A DNA stretch of 64,000 nt from Luteibaculum sp964627445 (GCA_964627445.1 CAZVJF010000005.1:213702-277701), one strand, 5' to 3'; positions 18,647 through 27,838 are shown, counted from the first letter of the stretch. Made by a program: numbers and translations. The notes: generated by a model not told the origin, from the letters alone.

Positions 18647-20550
18647 TGCGAATTACACTCTTTATACTATCAGTACTACTCACTTTGAGCGCACGGTGTC
18701 AAAGCTTAGATAACTTCTCCATAGAGACAAAGTTGGATTATTTAAGTTCTGAGTATCCTGGCTTGGAGGAGTTAAGCGAAATAAAAGTAAACCAGGTTGG
18801 TCTACGTGAGTTTATTACCGGTTTAGGCTCAAATCATCAAGTTAATCTTACCGTAGACCCTGAGGTACAAGAAACCATTTCTTATAACTTCAAAAAAGTT
18901 TCCGTATCCGATGTCATTCTCTTTGTGTGTAGGGAATATGATTTAACCTTAGAAGTTACAGGGTCCATTATCCATCTTAAAAAAAGGCCTATTCCACCAC
19001 CGCCTCCGCAACCAAAAAAGAAAAAAGTACTACCAAAAGTAAGCTTTATTGATTCTAGTGGCCTTGTAAGTTTAGACTTACGACAGGACACGCTTCAAAA
19101 TGTTCTGAAGGAAATATCCAGACTAAGTGAGATAAACGTAGTTACCAAACCGGAGTTTCAGGATAAGCAAATTACACTTTTTATCAACAACGAGACTGTT
19201 GAATCTGCATTGCATAAGATATCCTTTGTAGCCAATTTGGAGTTATTTAAAAGCGATGAATACGGCTATTATATTGAGGAACCTCCAAGAAAACCTATAG
19301 AAGATTATGCTGAAACCAGCAGGCTACGAGGATCGTCTGGCCTCAATAAGAAAAATGGCATCTGGTTTTCAGCCCGCACTGGTTTGCAATTTGATGTTGC
19401 TGCATCGGATATAACTTTTGTTGACCTACTAGACCACGTCTCTAATGAATTGGGGGTTACTTTTATAATGAAGGATAAACTAGAGGGAACTACATCATTT
19501 TATTTAGAAAACGTAACCTTTGAAGGTTTCCTTACTTTGATATTGGACGGTACTGCATACGGATTTACGAGATCGGATGATGTCTACATCATAGGAAACG
19601 AAACAGAAGGACCGTTAAGAAAGAGCGAATTATTTAAACTAGAGAATAGAACTATTGAAAATTTACAGGAGCTAATTCCAAAATCTATGTTAGAAAATGT
19701 AGATATGGTAGAGTACCCTGATCTTAACGGTTTTATTTTAAGTGGTGGCAGCAATGATATTAGAAGGTTAAAATCCATATTAAGAGAACTAGACCAAGTG
19801 GTCCCGGTGATAAATATAGAGGTATTGATCGTGGACATCAATAAATCACGCTCTACTTCAGCTGGGATACGGGCTGGCATAGGAGGGGAAAATGTGCCCG
19901 CATCTACTACGGGAACGCTTTCACCCGGATTTGATTTCACGTTTAACAGCACGTCCGTTAACAACCTGGTTAACTCCTTTAATGGCTTGGGCGTAATTAA
20001 CATTGGTAAGGTAACCCCCGATTTTTACCTCAGCATGAGTGCGGCAGAATCCGATGGCCTTTTAAGTACTAAGTCTACCCCAAAATTAGCTACACTTAAT
20101 GGCCATGAAGCCAACTTGAGAATAGGCCGAACAGAGTACTATCTTGAAGTACAAAATAATATCATTGGGGCTCAAAATCCTACCGTTGCAACTTCTCAAA
20201 ATTTCAAATCGGTCTCAGCCGACCTTTCAGTAACTATTAAACCCACTGCATCAAGTGATAATCAAGTGACCATGTCCATTGAAGTTTCTCAAAGTGACTT
20301 TACCGAGAGAATAAACGAGACTGCCCCACCAGGAACCGTTGATAGAACTTTTAGATCCATAATACGCGTAAAAGATGGTGAAATGGTTGTTTTAGGAGGC
20401 CTTGAAAATACTACAAAAGAGCGAACGGGTAGTGGCATTCCCTTCTTAAATCGGATACCAGTTCTTCGATGGATATTTGGTTATCGAACTAGTAAAAAAG
20501 AGAAATCAAGACTCAACATCTTTATTAAACCAACGGTGCAGTACCAATGA
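18646..20550 (+). CDS. gspD: Outer-membrane secretin GspD/PilQ
   Basis: A 634-aa protein with a signal peptide (MRITLFILSVLLTLSARCQ). Two STN/N0-like domains are separated by a Pro/Lys-rich linker (PPPPPQPKKKK, about residues 110-122), followed by a further N-domain. The C-terminal secretin domain carries the family marks VPVINIEVLIVDI, LSTKSTPKLATLNG, MVVLGGLENTT and GIPFLNRIPVLRWIFG. It forms the outer-membrane gate. The 3' end overlaps the next gene by 4 bp. Family assignment is certain; whether the gate serves secretion or a pilus cannot be decided from the sequence alone. Confidence 0.96.
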   Translation: MRITLFILSVLLTLSARCQSLDNFSIETKLDYLSSEYPGLEELSEIKVNQVGLREFITGLGSNHQVNLTVDPEVQETISYNFKKVSVSDVILFVCREYDLTLEVTGSIIHLKKRPIPPPPPQPKKKKVLPKVSFIDSSGLVSLDLRQDTLQNVLKEISRLSEINVVTKPEFQDKQITLFINNETVESALHKISFVANLELFKSDEYGYYIEEPPRKPIEDYAETSRLRGSSGLNKKNGIWFSARTGLQFDVAASDITFVDLLDHVSNELGVTFIMKDKLEGTTSFYLENVTFEGFLTLILDGTAYGFTRSDDVYIIGNETEGPLRKSELFKLENRTIENLQELIPKSMLENVDMVEYPDLNGFILSGGSNDIRRLKSILRELDQVVPVINIEVLIVDINKSRSTSAGIRAGIGGENVPASTTGTLSPGFDFTFNSTSVNNLVNSFNGLGVINIGKVTPDFYLSMSAAESDGLLSTKSTPKLATLNGHEANLRIGRTEYYLEVQNNIIGAQNPTVATSQNFKSVSADLSVTIKPTASSDNQVTMSIEVSQSDFTERINETAPPGTVDRTFRSIIRVKDGEMVVLGGLENTTKERTGSGIPFLNRIPVLRWIFGYRTSKKEKSRLNIFIKPTVQYQ

Positions 20551-21722
20551 TAACAGGTAGTAACCCATCCTTCCTTCACTTTTACTCCAATAAGAGGCAG
20601 GTCTTAGGCGTCCATGTGCACCTAGAACAACATAGTAGGGCCTGTTTCATCTCCACCATAACACTGAATACGAAAAACCAAGTAATAGGCTGGAGAAAAA
20701 AGTCCTTTTCCGATTCACACGCCATTGGGCAATATTTAGACTCCCATACATACCCCATTGTTTTACTTATTACAGGTTTCGGAATCCTCACTAAGATCAC
20801 AGCGTCATCCCAATCATCAAAAATAGACAGTATAAATAATAACTCCGATTATTTAAGTACCGATACCCCCGTTTTTGATTCTAAAATAAACTCATACATA
20901 AAGCAAACCTCATTCGAAAAAATTTGCACCGAAGTTTCTATTGACAAATCCAGACTTATAGGAGTGCACCTAGGCTTTGGCTCTACTTGCTTTGGCCTGG
21001 ACAAAGAATCAGAAGATCAATTGAGTAACTCTTACATTGATATCTCACTTCAAAATAAACGTGTTCTTATCCAAAAGAAAGAGGAATTCAATTTTGGACA
21101 AGCACTGCATGATGAAGACTTCTATAGTGGATTTTATGCTGTTACAGCAACTTGTCAATATTCTCTGGGCCTTCAATTCTCCCCAGAAATCATAGAGAAT
21201 AAAACAAAATATGACTCTTTTATAAAATCTTCATTCTATTTAAACACAGCAATAAAGACCATTCTTGCAATTCTTTTACTTACCGTGCTGTCTAACCTAT
21301 ACTTCCGATATACCATTCCTAAAAAGCAATTAATTAACAAAAACATAGCTACCCAATACAATAAAAAAAATATAATTAACCAAGAGTATCTAGCACAACG
21401 AACTTTGGTCCCAGAAAAATTCAATCCCCTACCCTATCACCTTTCAAAGGTGGTCGACACTTTAGCCATTTTAGTTCCCCCTAAGGTTACTATTAATTCT
21501 TTATCACTTCATCCAGAGGATAATACAGCTAGAGGAATAGCAGACATGTTTGAACTCACAGCCGCAAATATAACCGGACAAACCGATGACATTAATGCCT
21601 TAAACGAGTTCTTAGACGTACTGAACAAACAAGGCTTTATTGAGAAAACGAACTTAGGCAATCTACAGTCATACGATGATGCAATGACTTTCAAAATTTC
21701 CATATGGTTAAACGAAGATTAA
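20547..21722 (+). CDS. GspL/PilM-PilN-like inner-membrane platform protein
   Basis: A 391-aa protein with a large cytoplasmic N-domain (about 230 residues), one membrane segment (about residues 232-254, AIKTILAILLLTVLSNLYF) and a ~140-residue periplasmic domain. That topology, and the position between the secretin and a small GspM-like gene, match GspL or a PilM-PilN fusion. Sequence conservation is low, so the assignment rests on topology and synteny. It would link the GspE ATPase to the envelope parts. Confidence 0.7.
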   Translation: MITGSNPSFLHFYSNKRQVLGVHVHLEQHSRACFISTITLNTKNQVIGWRKKSFSDSHAIGQYLDSHTYPIVLLITGFGILTKITASSQSSKIDSINNNSDYLSTDTPVFDSKINSYIKQTSFEKICTEVSIDKSRLIGVHLGFGSTCFGLDKESEDQLSNSYIDISLQNKRVLIQKKEEFNFGQALHDEDFYSGFYAVTATCQYSLGLQFSPEIIENKTKYDSFIKSSFYLNTAIKTILAILLLTVLSNLYFRYTIPKKQLINKNIATQYNKKNIINQEYLAQRTLVPEKFNPLPYHLSKVVDTLAILVPPKVTINSLSLHPEDNTARGIADMFELTAANITGQTDDINALNEFLDVLNKQGFIEKTNLGNLQSYDDAMTFKISIWLNED

Positions 21723-22189
21723 ACATATTATCCATTACGGTTTTGTTTGGAGTGGTCATTGGTTATCTAACCATCAAGAAAACTTGGAAGCTGTACAATC
21801 AATATGTGTCACTGAGCCAAAACCTACAAAGCGCACAATCATCACCAGCTGCGCTGAATCAAAACGGGCTTACACGAAATTTCAAACGGGCTCAACTTAA
21901 CCAAATACTACTCCAGACCATCTCCGATTCAAATCGTGAAATAGAAGTGATTTCATTTGATGAAGAGGCAATAGAAAATGTCGGCAAAAACAATATTGTA
22001 ATAATAAAGATTGGGACAAAAGGTCAATTTCGAGATCTTTTATACTTAGCAAATCGGTTAGAGTTATTACATAAAACTAAAAACTACAACATTTGGTTAA
22101 GTAGCCTCAATTTTTTTAAACAAAACAAGTATGGACAAGAGTCAGATAAGATATACGGAGAATTCTATATTAAGTCCAGTTATAATTAG
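21704..22189 (+). CDS. GspM/PilO-like inner-membrane protein
   Basis: A 161-aa protein with an N-terminal membrane helix (ILSITVLFGVVIGYL), a short coiled-coil-prone stretch (YNQYVSLSQNLQSAQ) and a periplasmic ferredoxin-like domain whose shape fits GspM/PilO. The gene overlaps the GspL-like gene by 19 bp. Assignment is by size, topology and order. Confidence 0.65.
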   Translation: MVKRRLNILSITVLFGVVIGYLTIKKTWKLYNQYVSLSQNLQSAQSSPAALNQNGLTRNFKRAQLNQILLQTISDSNREIEVISFDEEAIENVGKNNIVIIKIGTKGQFRDLLYLANRLELLHKTKNYNIWLSSLNFFKQNKYGQESDKIYGEFYIKSSYN

Positions 22190-23096
22190 TCTTGTTATCC
22201 TTGCCGCATTACTCATTGGCTGCGATGATATTTTTGAAGAAGACCTAACAAACCAAAGCGTTGTGCTATTAAACCCTGTGGAGCAAGCCTCTTTAAAAAA
22301 TACCAATGTAAATTTCTTATGGGAGCAAATGGAAGGCGCCAACGCATATAACATACAATTGGTTAAAGGAAGTTTCGCAATGCCCGAGGCCTACCTCTTA
22401 GATTCCACAGTCACCGATAATCGATACGAAATAGATTTGCTTGTAGGAAAATACGAATGGAAGGTAGCAGCATTAAATGCTTCAAGCATCTCAAAATACA
22501 TCCAACGAACTTTCACTATTGACACCAGTGGCATAAGCGACCAAACAGTTACTGTTTACACTCCCGAGGACTCTAGCTATCAAAACACCTTGCATATTCA
22601 ATGCAGTTGGCAACCATTGACCGATGCCTTATTCTATGAGATACAATTAGATCTTCTAGGTACAGATACCGTAACACTCACAAAACAACAATTGATAGCT
22701 ACGGAAACACAGTTAAGTACTACTTACGAAGGATGGCACACATTTAAGGTTTTTGGATTAAGCGAAAATTTAAATCCCTCCATACCTACTACCCATAAAA
22801 TTCTAGTAGACACCACCACCCCTAAAAATTCTGTAATTACCTCTATACTAACCGATACCATAACCGATGAAACGCTTTTAATAGAGTGGGACCAATATTC
22901 CGATGTAGGCTCACCGATATATGATAGCATATTTCTATACAGCGACAGCGCTCTAATTACCGCTCAAAAAACAAACTTTGATTTTTACAGAACCCCCGCA
23001 CTACCAAAAGGTAACTTAAAATTTAAGATTGCAACCTATGATGTGGCAGGAAATCGGAGTGCGAATGAAGATAGCTTAGTTTTTGTAAAATCATGA
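22131..23096 (+). CDS. FnIII-like lipoprotein in the secretion operon
   Basis: A 321-aa lipoprotein: hydrophobic stretch, lipobox LLIGC, then DDIFEEDL. The acidic run after the Cys resembles the lipoprotein export signal of Flavobacteriia, so display on the cell surface is likely. The mature part contains about three beta-sandwich modules of fibronectin-III type (FLWEQMEGANAYNIQL; CSWQPLTDALFYEIQL; IEWDQYSDVGSPIYDS). The annotated start overlaps the GspM-like gene by 59 bp. No standard T2SS component looks like this. It could be a pilotin substitute, or a surface receptor for the substrate or target. Confidence 0.8.
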   Translation: MDKSQIRYTENSILSPVIISLVILAALLIGCDDIFEEDLTNQSVVLLNPVEQASLKNTNVNFLWEQMEGANAYNIQLVKGSFAMPEAYLLDSTVTDNRYEIDLLVGKYEWKVAALNASSISKYIQRTFTIDTSGISDQTVTVYTPEDSSYQNTLHIQCSWQPLTDALFYEIQLDLLGTDTVTLTKQQLIATETQLSTTYEGWHTFKVFGLSENLNPSIPTTHKILVDTTTPKNSVITSILTDTITDETLLIEWDQYSDVGSPIYDSIFLYSDSALITAQKTNFDFYRTPALPKGNLKFKIATYDVAGNRSANEDSLVFVKS

Positions 23097-23620
23097 AACG
23101 ACTCCTTGATCTAAAATTGGTAAAGATAATTCTAATTGCTATCACTCTAGGGATTTGGATCATCATAGGGTACAAATTATTGTACCAACCAGAGCATGAT
23201 GAAAACCCAAAAATCAAAAGCACCGTATCGCACCAATATATTAAAACAGCAACTCCCAGGCTATATTCTGAGTTATCGAATTCCACACGAGATCCGTTTT
23301 ACCCAAATTACACCAGAAGTCCCATACCGGTAAAAAAAACTATTCAACCGCGCATTTCAAAACCTCCCGTAAATAATTTCGTAGCCCCGAAAACCAAAAC
23401 ATTTCAATGGCCAAAAATTAGCTATTCTGGAGTGCTAAGAAGCGCAAGTGGAGAAAACAACATAAGCGTTCTGTTGGTGATCAATGGAATAACAGGAATT
23501 TACGAACCTAAAGATACACTGACCCCAAACTTGTTTATTAATACCGTAACCACCGACTCAATTCACATCCAACATATCACAATTAAAAAAGAAAGTAAAT
23601 GGTTAAAAATAGCGCAATAA
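23093..23620 (+). CDS. GspC/PilP-like periplasmic connector
   Basis: A 175-aa protein: N-terminal membrane helix (residues about 10-28), a Pro-rich linker with RDPF (TRDPFYPNY) as in PilP/GspC lineages, then a C-terminal beta domain (ISYSGVLRSASGEN ... VLLVINGITGIYEPKDTL) of HR/PilP type. It should join the inner-membrane platform to the secretin N0 domain. It overlaps the lipoprotein gene by 4 bp. Confidence 0.72.
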   Translation: MKRLLDLKLVKIILIAITLGIWIIIGYKLLYQPEHDENPKIKSTVSHQYIKTATPRLYSELSNSTRDPFYPNYTRSPIPVKKTIQPRISKPPVNNFVAPKTKTFQWPKISYSGVLRSASGENNISVLLVINGITGIYEPKDTLTPNLFINTVTTDSIHIQHITIKKESKWLKIAQ

Positions 23621-24198
23621 TATTCAGTTTTCTACTGGCCCTACTACTTAATTTCCTCGCATTGCAGTGCTTTGCCCAAAAACATCCCGGTATAGTAATT
23701 AAGTACAACGAGAAAACCATTTTGTGCAATTTGACGAGCAAGCAGGTAAAAAACTGTAATCCTGAGGTAGACTACTTCTGGTACAAGTCTCAAAGTATTC
23801 ACCGGACTCAGGGGGGCTATTTTAATCAACTCCTTGATGGTCGGTGGATCTCAAGATATGCATCGGGCGATTTATTTGAGCAGGGGAAGCTAGATAAAGG
23901 TGTGAGAAATGGTCGCTGGATTACATGGCACGATAATGGAAAAATCATGTTCGTTAGAAACTACAAGAAAGGCAAAATATATGGGCCTTTTACCATTAAT
24001 GATTCCAATGGAGATTGTATTATGGAAGGATTTGTGGGCAAGAATTGCCTATACTCCACCACAGATGCCGCCAACAGAAACCTTCAGACCATCACTTCCG
24101 AGCCTTACGTTAAAGCAGCGTTTAACTACATAAAGCACCTAGAACAGTGCCTCACCAAACCACGTAAGTATAAATTCTTTAATTTATTTACCCGTTAA
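23599..24198 (+). CDS. Secreted MORN-repeat (YwqK-like) protein
   Basis: A 199-aa protein with a signal peptide (ending LQCFAQ). It carries MORN/YwqK-type repeats (GRWISRYASGDLFEQG, GRWITWHDNGKIMFVRN, GKIYGPFTINDSNG) and a Cys-bearing C-terminal tail. It overlaps the GspC-like gene by 22 bp, so it belongs to the operon. MORN proteins are not a usual T2SS part. The role is unknown; it may be a periplasmic accessory or the antitoxin-like half of an exported pair. Confidence 0.75.
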   Translation: MVKNSAIIFSFLLALLLNFLALQCFAQKHPGIVIKYNEKTILCNLTSKQVKNCNPEVDYFWYKSQSIHRTQGGYFNQLLDGRWISRYASGDLFEQGKLDKGVRNGRWITWHDNGKIMFVRNYKKGKIYGPFTINDSNGDCIMEGFVGKNCLYSTTDAANRNLQTITSEPYVKAAFNYIKHLEQCLTKPRKYKFFNLFTR

Positions 24199-24208
24199 GT
24201 CCCATTCT

Positions 24209-25462
24209 TTGAAATCCGGTATTACAATTCATGCACTCGTTATTTCGGTCCTTATAGGGCTGCTTGCAACTTCGCTAATTCTTGCTGCACATTTATACCG
24301 AACCTATGCCCTTAAATCCTTCAAACAACTGGAGCTGTTAAATGAAATTGAGCAAAGCATTGTAACCCTAAATTCTGAATCTTTTGATAATCAAAACAAA
24401 ACGCAAACGAGCCTTTCAAATAACTCAAATAAACTAGACATAAGTAAGCGCGTATGGGGTTGCTACTGGCTTTTAAATATTAACGCTTCGGGTGGCGCAG
24501 AAAAGCTCAAAAGAAATACCATTGTTGGAACCAACCTTACGGAGAAACTTGCGTATAACTTTTTTATCCCAAAATTGGAGAATGGAATTAAGCTTGTGGG
24601 TAAAAGCTCCTTAAAGGGTAAAATTGCAATACCCAAAAAGCAATTACGCAAAGGAATAATTGACACAATTCGTTTTGAAGGTGGACCGCTACATGAAGGG
24701 AGCATATATGCCTCCGTGAACCCAGATATGCCCATAAGTTTCAATCGTATAGCCCAAAAAAACATCAACTATCTTAATCAAGAGTTTACAGAAACTGACA
24801 GCGTGGGCAACATTCGAGATCTGTTAACTACAGATTCTATCTACAATTCGTTTAACAACAAAACGCTAGTTTATTACACAACAAAGCCAACCATTTTATT
24901 TGATAAAAAGATATACAACAACATCATCATTGTTGGTAAAAACAGGATTACCATTGATAGTTCCGTGCACATTTCAAACGCTATAGTAATTGCCAAAGAG
25001 ATTTTTATCACATCGGGCTTTCATGGTAAAGTACAGCTTATTGCTACCAACAATCTGGTTATTGGAGATAGCGTCAACCTGGCATTTCCATCGTCAATTT
25101 GCCAGTTTACTGATGAACGCTACCTGGATCTTGGCCAAAGCATATCCATAGGTACTAATTTCAAGTTACAAGGCAATATCATACAAACCTCCAGCACAAC
25201 TAATAGCATTGCGGGAAATCTTGATATTCGCTCTTCGTGTAAACTTACCGGCTTTGTGTATACCCAGGGATCATTCCATATTCAAGGAAACGTGCATGGC
25301 TACTTCTATGGTAAGCGTCCACTGGTAATATATGGTGGCACCATGTACGCTAACCACCTATTGCACTTTAATGCATCACCATTCGACACCCCCGAATTAT
25401 ATTCAGGACCGATATATGATCAATTAGCATCCCATACCCTTAAGCCCGCCCTATGGTTTTAA
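24209..25462 (+). CDS. GspK-like minor pseudopilin with beta-solenoid-like domain
   Basis: A 417-aa protein read from a TTG at 24209, the only start that gives a prepilin-like leader (MKSG, then ITIHALVISVLIGLLATSL). There is no Glu at +5, as in GspK tip subunits. The C-terminal half is a chain of short beta repeats with regular IxI/VxG steps (IDSSVHISNAIVIAKEIFI ... NLDIRSSCKLTGFVYTQGSF), which resembles a beta-solenoid or bactofilin-type fold. It lies 10 bp after the MORN gene. It is probably the large tip subunit of the pseudopilus, or a PilX/PilY-like cap. Confidence 0.7.
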   Translation: MKSGITIHALVISVLIGLLATSLILAAHLYRTYALKSFKQLELLNEIEQSIVTLNSESFDNQNKTQTSLSNNSNKLDISKRVWGCYWLLNINASGGAEKLKRNTIVGTNLTEKLAYNFFIPKLENGIKLVGKSSLKGKIAIPKKQLRKGIIDTIRFEGGPLHEGSIYASVNPDMPISFNRIAQKNINYLNQEFTETDSVGNIRDLLTTDSIYNSFNNKTLVYYTTKPTILFDKKIYNNIIIVGKNRITIDSSVHISNAIVIAKEIFITSGFHGKVQLIATNNLVIGDSVNLAFPSSICQFTDERYLDLGQSISIGTNFKLQGNIIQTSSTTNSIAGNLDIRSSCKLTGFVYTQGSFHIQGNVHGYFYGKRPLVIYGGTMYANHLLHFNASPFDTPELYSGPIYDQLASHTLKPALWF

Positions 25463-25785
25463 GTAAGAAACTAAAAGCTGCAACCCTACTGGAATTGGTT
25501 ACAGCCACTACCTTAATTGGTATTTCCTTTTTATCGGCCATCTCCCTTTATCTTAATATTATGGCAGGAGGAAGAAATAAACAGCTCCTTGAGGCCGAAA
25601 TACTATTTGATACGTATAAAAGTAAGTTGGTTAACCACGATATAAATAAACCAGAATACCAGCATAAAAACTATTTAATACGCATCCAACCCACTGAAGA
25701 AGAAGCCGCTTTCATTCGCTATGACATCCAAGTATCCACAGAGCAAGAAATACTTTTAACACGTCCTACTGTTATTATCAAGTAA
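25453..25785 (+). CDS. Minor pseudopilin (GspI/H-like)
   Basis: A 110-aa protein with leader MVLSKKLKA and then ATLLELVTATTLIGISFLSA, with Glu at +5 and Ala at -1. A short globular domain follows. It overlaps the preceding gene by 10 bp. Too small and divergent to separate GspH from GspI. Confidence 0.8.
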   Translation: MVLSKKLKAATLLELVTATTLIGISFLSAISLYLNIMAGGRNKQLLEAEILFDTYKSKLVNHDINKPEYQHKNYLIRIQPTEEEAAFIRYDIQVSTEQEILLTRPTVIIK

Positions 25786-25790
25786 ATAGT

Positions 25791-26234
25791 ATGAGCAGAA
25801 AAATACCTTCATTTACAGTTATAGAGCTTTTAATTGTAATACTTTTAATTGGTTTTGTCATTGGCATTGGTTATTATGCTGTAAGCGGAATACGCACACA
25901 ATGGAAATATTACATCAAAAAGGAAAACCAAATACTTAACACCATAAATTTCATTAAGGTGTTAAAGCTTGATGTATGGAAATCGCAATGTATGTATTAC
26001 TCTAGCAATACGCTTCAAATAACAGATCCAAACACGGGTAACCTTATTGTGCACCAACCAGAAAACCATTTTTGGATAAGGAAAACACCGAGTTCCATAG
26101 ACACTTTCTTGGTTAACGGCACCATAGCTACTGTTACAAAAACAGAAATTACTATTTTTCTAAACGATGAGCTATGGAAAATACAGGCTGCCCCTTCAGC
26201 CTCTAACCAACTATTTCCGATATGCCCGAGGTAA
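25791..26234 (+). CDS. Minor pseudopilin (GspJ/H-like)
   Basis: A 147-aa protein with leader MSRKIPS and then FTVIELLIVILLIGFVIGIG; Glu at +5, Ser at -1. The globular part has GspJ-like length and beta content. It starts 5 bp after the previous stop and overlaps gspF by 13 bp. Confidence 0.83.
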   Translation: MSRKIPSFTVIELLIVILLIGFVIGIGYYAVSGIRTQWKYYIKKENQILNTINFIKVLKLDVWKSQCMYYSSNTLQITDPNTGNLIVHQPENHFWIRKTPSSIDTFLVNGTIATVTKTEITIFLNDELWKIQAAPSASNQLFPICPR

Positions 26235-27328
26235 TAAAACAAGAAAGTACGTTTGAATACATTAAACAAAATGCTAACCATCTCTTTTCTTTAAAGAAGA
26301 AATTTGGCGACAAGAAGAAAGCACAATTTTATAGAGAGTTTAGCATCTTGCTCAAAGCTGGGGTGGACGTAAAGTACGCAATGGAATTGTACGCCTCCAG
26401 CTGCAAAGCCGAGGATAAGAGATTATTTCAAACTATTATTACCCACCTGATATCCGGAAAAGCATTGAACGAAGCTTTTCTTGAAACCAGCAAATTCACC
26501 AATTACGAAATTCATAGCATACGGGTTGGGGAAGATACGGGCAGGCTGTACGACATACTAATTCAACTCTCGCTCTTTTATGAGCGAAAAATTAATCTAA
26601 GAAGACAGGTAGTAAATTTAAGCACCTACCCCGCTTTTGTTTTTGCTGTTGCCGTAGGTGTGGTATTTTTTATGCTAAACAATGTTGTGCCTATGTTTGC
26701 CGATATATTTAACCGGTTTAATAGCGAACTTCCGGCAATCACGCAGTACATTATATCCTTATCAAGGATACTCAACACCTACGGTGTTTTTATTTTGTGC
26801 GCTTTAATACTTGTAGCGGTGTATTTATACACACAGCGCAATAAACCATGGTTTAGAAAAAACACAAGCCTCATGGTAATGCGCATACCCGTTATTGGTG
26901 TCAATTACAAAAAGCTTATTCTTGCCCGTTTTTCCCAATCCATGTATCTTTTGTCGGGTTCTAAAGTTCCATTAACAGAGAGTGTAGATTACGTGCGGCA
27001 AATGATAAATTGCTACCCCGTAGAGGTGGCCCTTTCCGAAGTTAAAAGCCAATTGGTAGTTGGCGCGCCTTTTTATCAGAGCATTTCCAAGTACGCCATT
27101 TTTGAGCCCAGAATGGTAGCCCTAATAAAAGTGGCTGAAGAAGTAAACCAGCTCGAGTTTATGTTTAAGCGACTTTCCGACCAGTACAATGCCGATGTAG
27201 AACATCAGACTAAGGTAATGAGCAGCCTAATTGAGCCCGTAATGATACTGTTTATTGCTGTTTTTGTGGGTATTATCTTAGTATCGCTGTACCTCCCCTT
27301 ATTTAAGCTGAGCACAACTATGCAATAA
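26222..27328 (+). CDS. gspF: Inner-membrane platform protein GspF/PilC
   Basis: A 368-aa protein with two GspF domains and three membrane helices (PAFVFAVAVGVVFFMLNNVVP; FILCALILVAVYLY; MILFIAVFVGIILVSLYLPL). Typical marks are FYREFSILLKAGV, RVGEDTGRL near residue 104, and the C-terminal LIEPVMILF. It is the last gene of the operon and partners GspE. Placing gspF at the end, away from gspE, is common in pilus-like systems. Confidence 0.93.
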   Translation: MPEVIKQESTFEYIKQNANHLFSLKKKFGDKKKAQFYREFSILLKAGVDVKYAMELYASSCKAEDKRLFQTIITHLISGKALNEAFLETSKFTNYEIHSIRVGEDTGRLYDILIQLSLFYERKINLRRQVVNLSTYPAFVFAVAVGVVFFMLNNVVPMFADIFNRFNSELPAITQYIISLSRILNTYGVFILCALILVAVYLYTQRNKPWFRKNTSLMVMRIPVIGVNYKKLILARFSQSMYLLSGSKVPLTESVDYVRQMINCYPVEVALSEVKSQLVVGAPFYQSISKYAIFEPRMVALIKVAEEVNQLEFMFKRLSDQYNADVEHQTKVMSSLIEPVMILFIAVFVGIILVSLYLPLFKLSTTMQ

Positions 27329-27340
27329 GCAAAATGCTTA
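27326..27340. terminator. Possible weak terminator hairpin after gspF
   Basis: TAAGCA-AAA-TGCTTA is a perfect 6-bp stem that includes the gspF stop. There is no strong T-tract, so termination is uncertain. It sits between tail-to-tail transcripts (the plus-strand operon and cassette B). Confidence 0.25.
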
Positions 27341-27403
27341 AGAAGCTATAAAACCTGTTCCAAGATAAAAACTATACCATCATAGCTTTGCGTGTAGCAA
27401 TCC

Positions 27404-27838
27404 CTAAAACCAAGCAGACATCGATTCAGACATAGCGTTTACCACATCTGAGAAACTAGGATTGAGTGCAGCTCCCCAACCTCTTGAAGCATTGGCAGTA
27501 TTATTCATAACACTTAAGGTATTCACAAAAGTATTATCAATGGCCGTCGCATTTATTGCACTATTAAAACTGGGTGCTGTGCCAAATACTTCCGGTATAT
27601 TACCACTTGACAAGCTAGATTTAGGCGGGTCCTGCCCAAACAACCCTAAAGGATCGATATAACGCAAGGGGTTGTTGTTAAACACCGCATAGGTGCTTTG
27701 CCAAGGATAGGTTACTGGGTCTGGGTTCCATCTGCGGCCCAGGCGTGGGTCGTACTGCCAGTATTTGGCCGTATACGAGTTACCCACCCCGCTTACCTCA
27801 TTGTCCATTTCCTGGCCGCCAGCACATGCATAGCACAA
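27404..27838 (-). pseudogene. Orphan Rhs tip (truncated Rhs core plus ~75-aa C-terminus)
   Basis: A 144-aa reading frame that begins inside an Rhs core (GQEMDNEVSG, YWQYDPRLGRRWNPDP, NNNPLRYIDPLG) with no signal peptide and no upstream shell. Beyond the DPLG motif is a ~75-aa tail rich in Asn, Ala and Ser with no recognised fold. The core differs from the main Rhs gene upstream (NRLGRWHSRDP), so it came from another Rhs lineage. It looks like a displaced tip of the kind kept downstream of Rhs/CDI genes as a recombination reservoir, or it is a plain remnant. Confidence 0.75.

Noticed and set aside
16334..27328. Reading the operon as a type IVa motility pilus.
   Set aside because: No PilT-like retraction ATPase is present, and the large GspK-like tip and GspC-like connector fit secretion better; but the distinction is not final.
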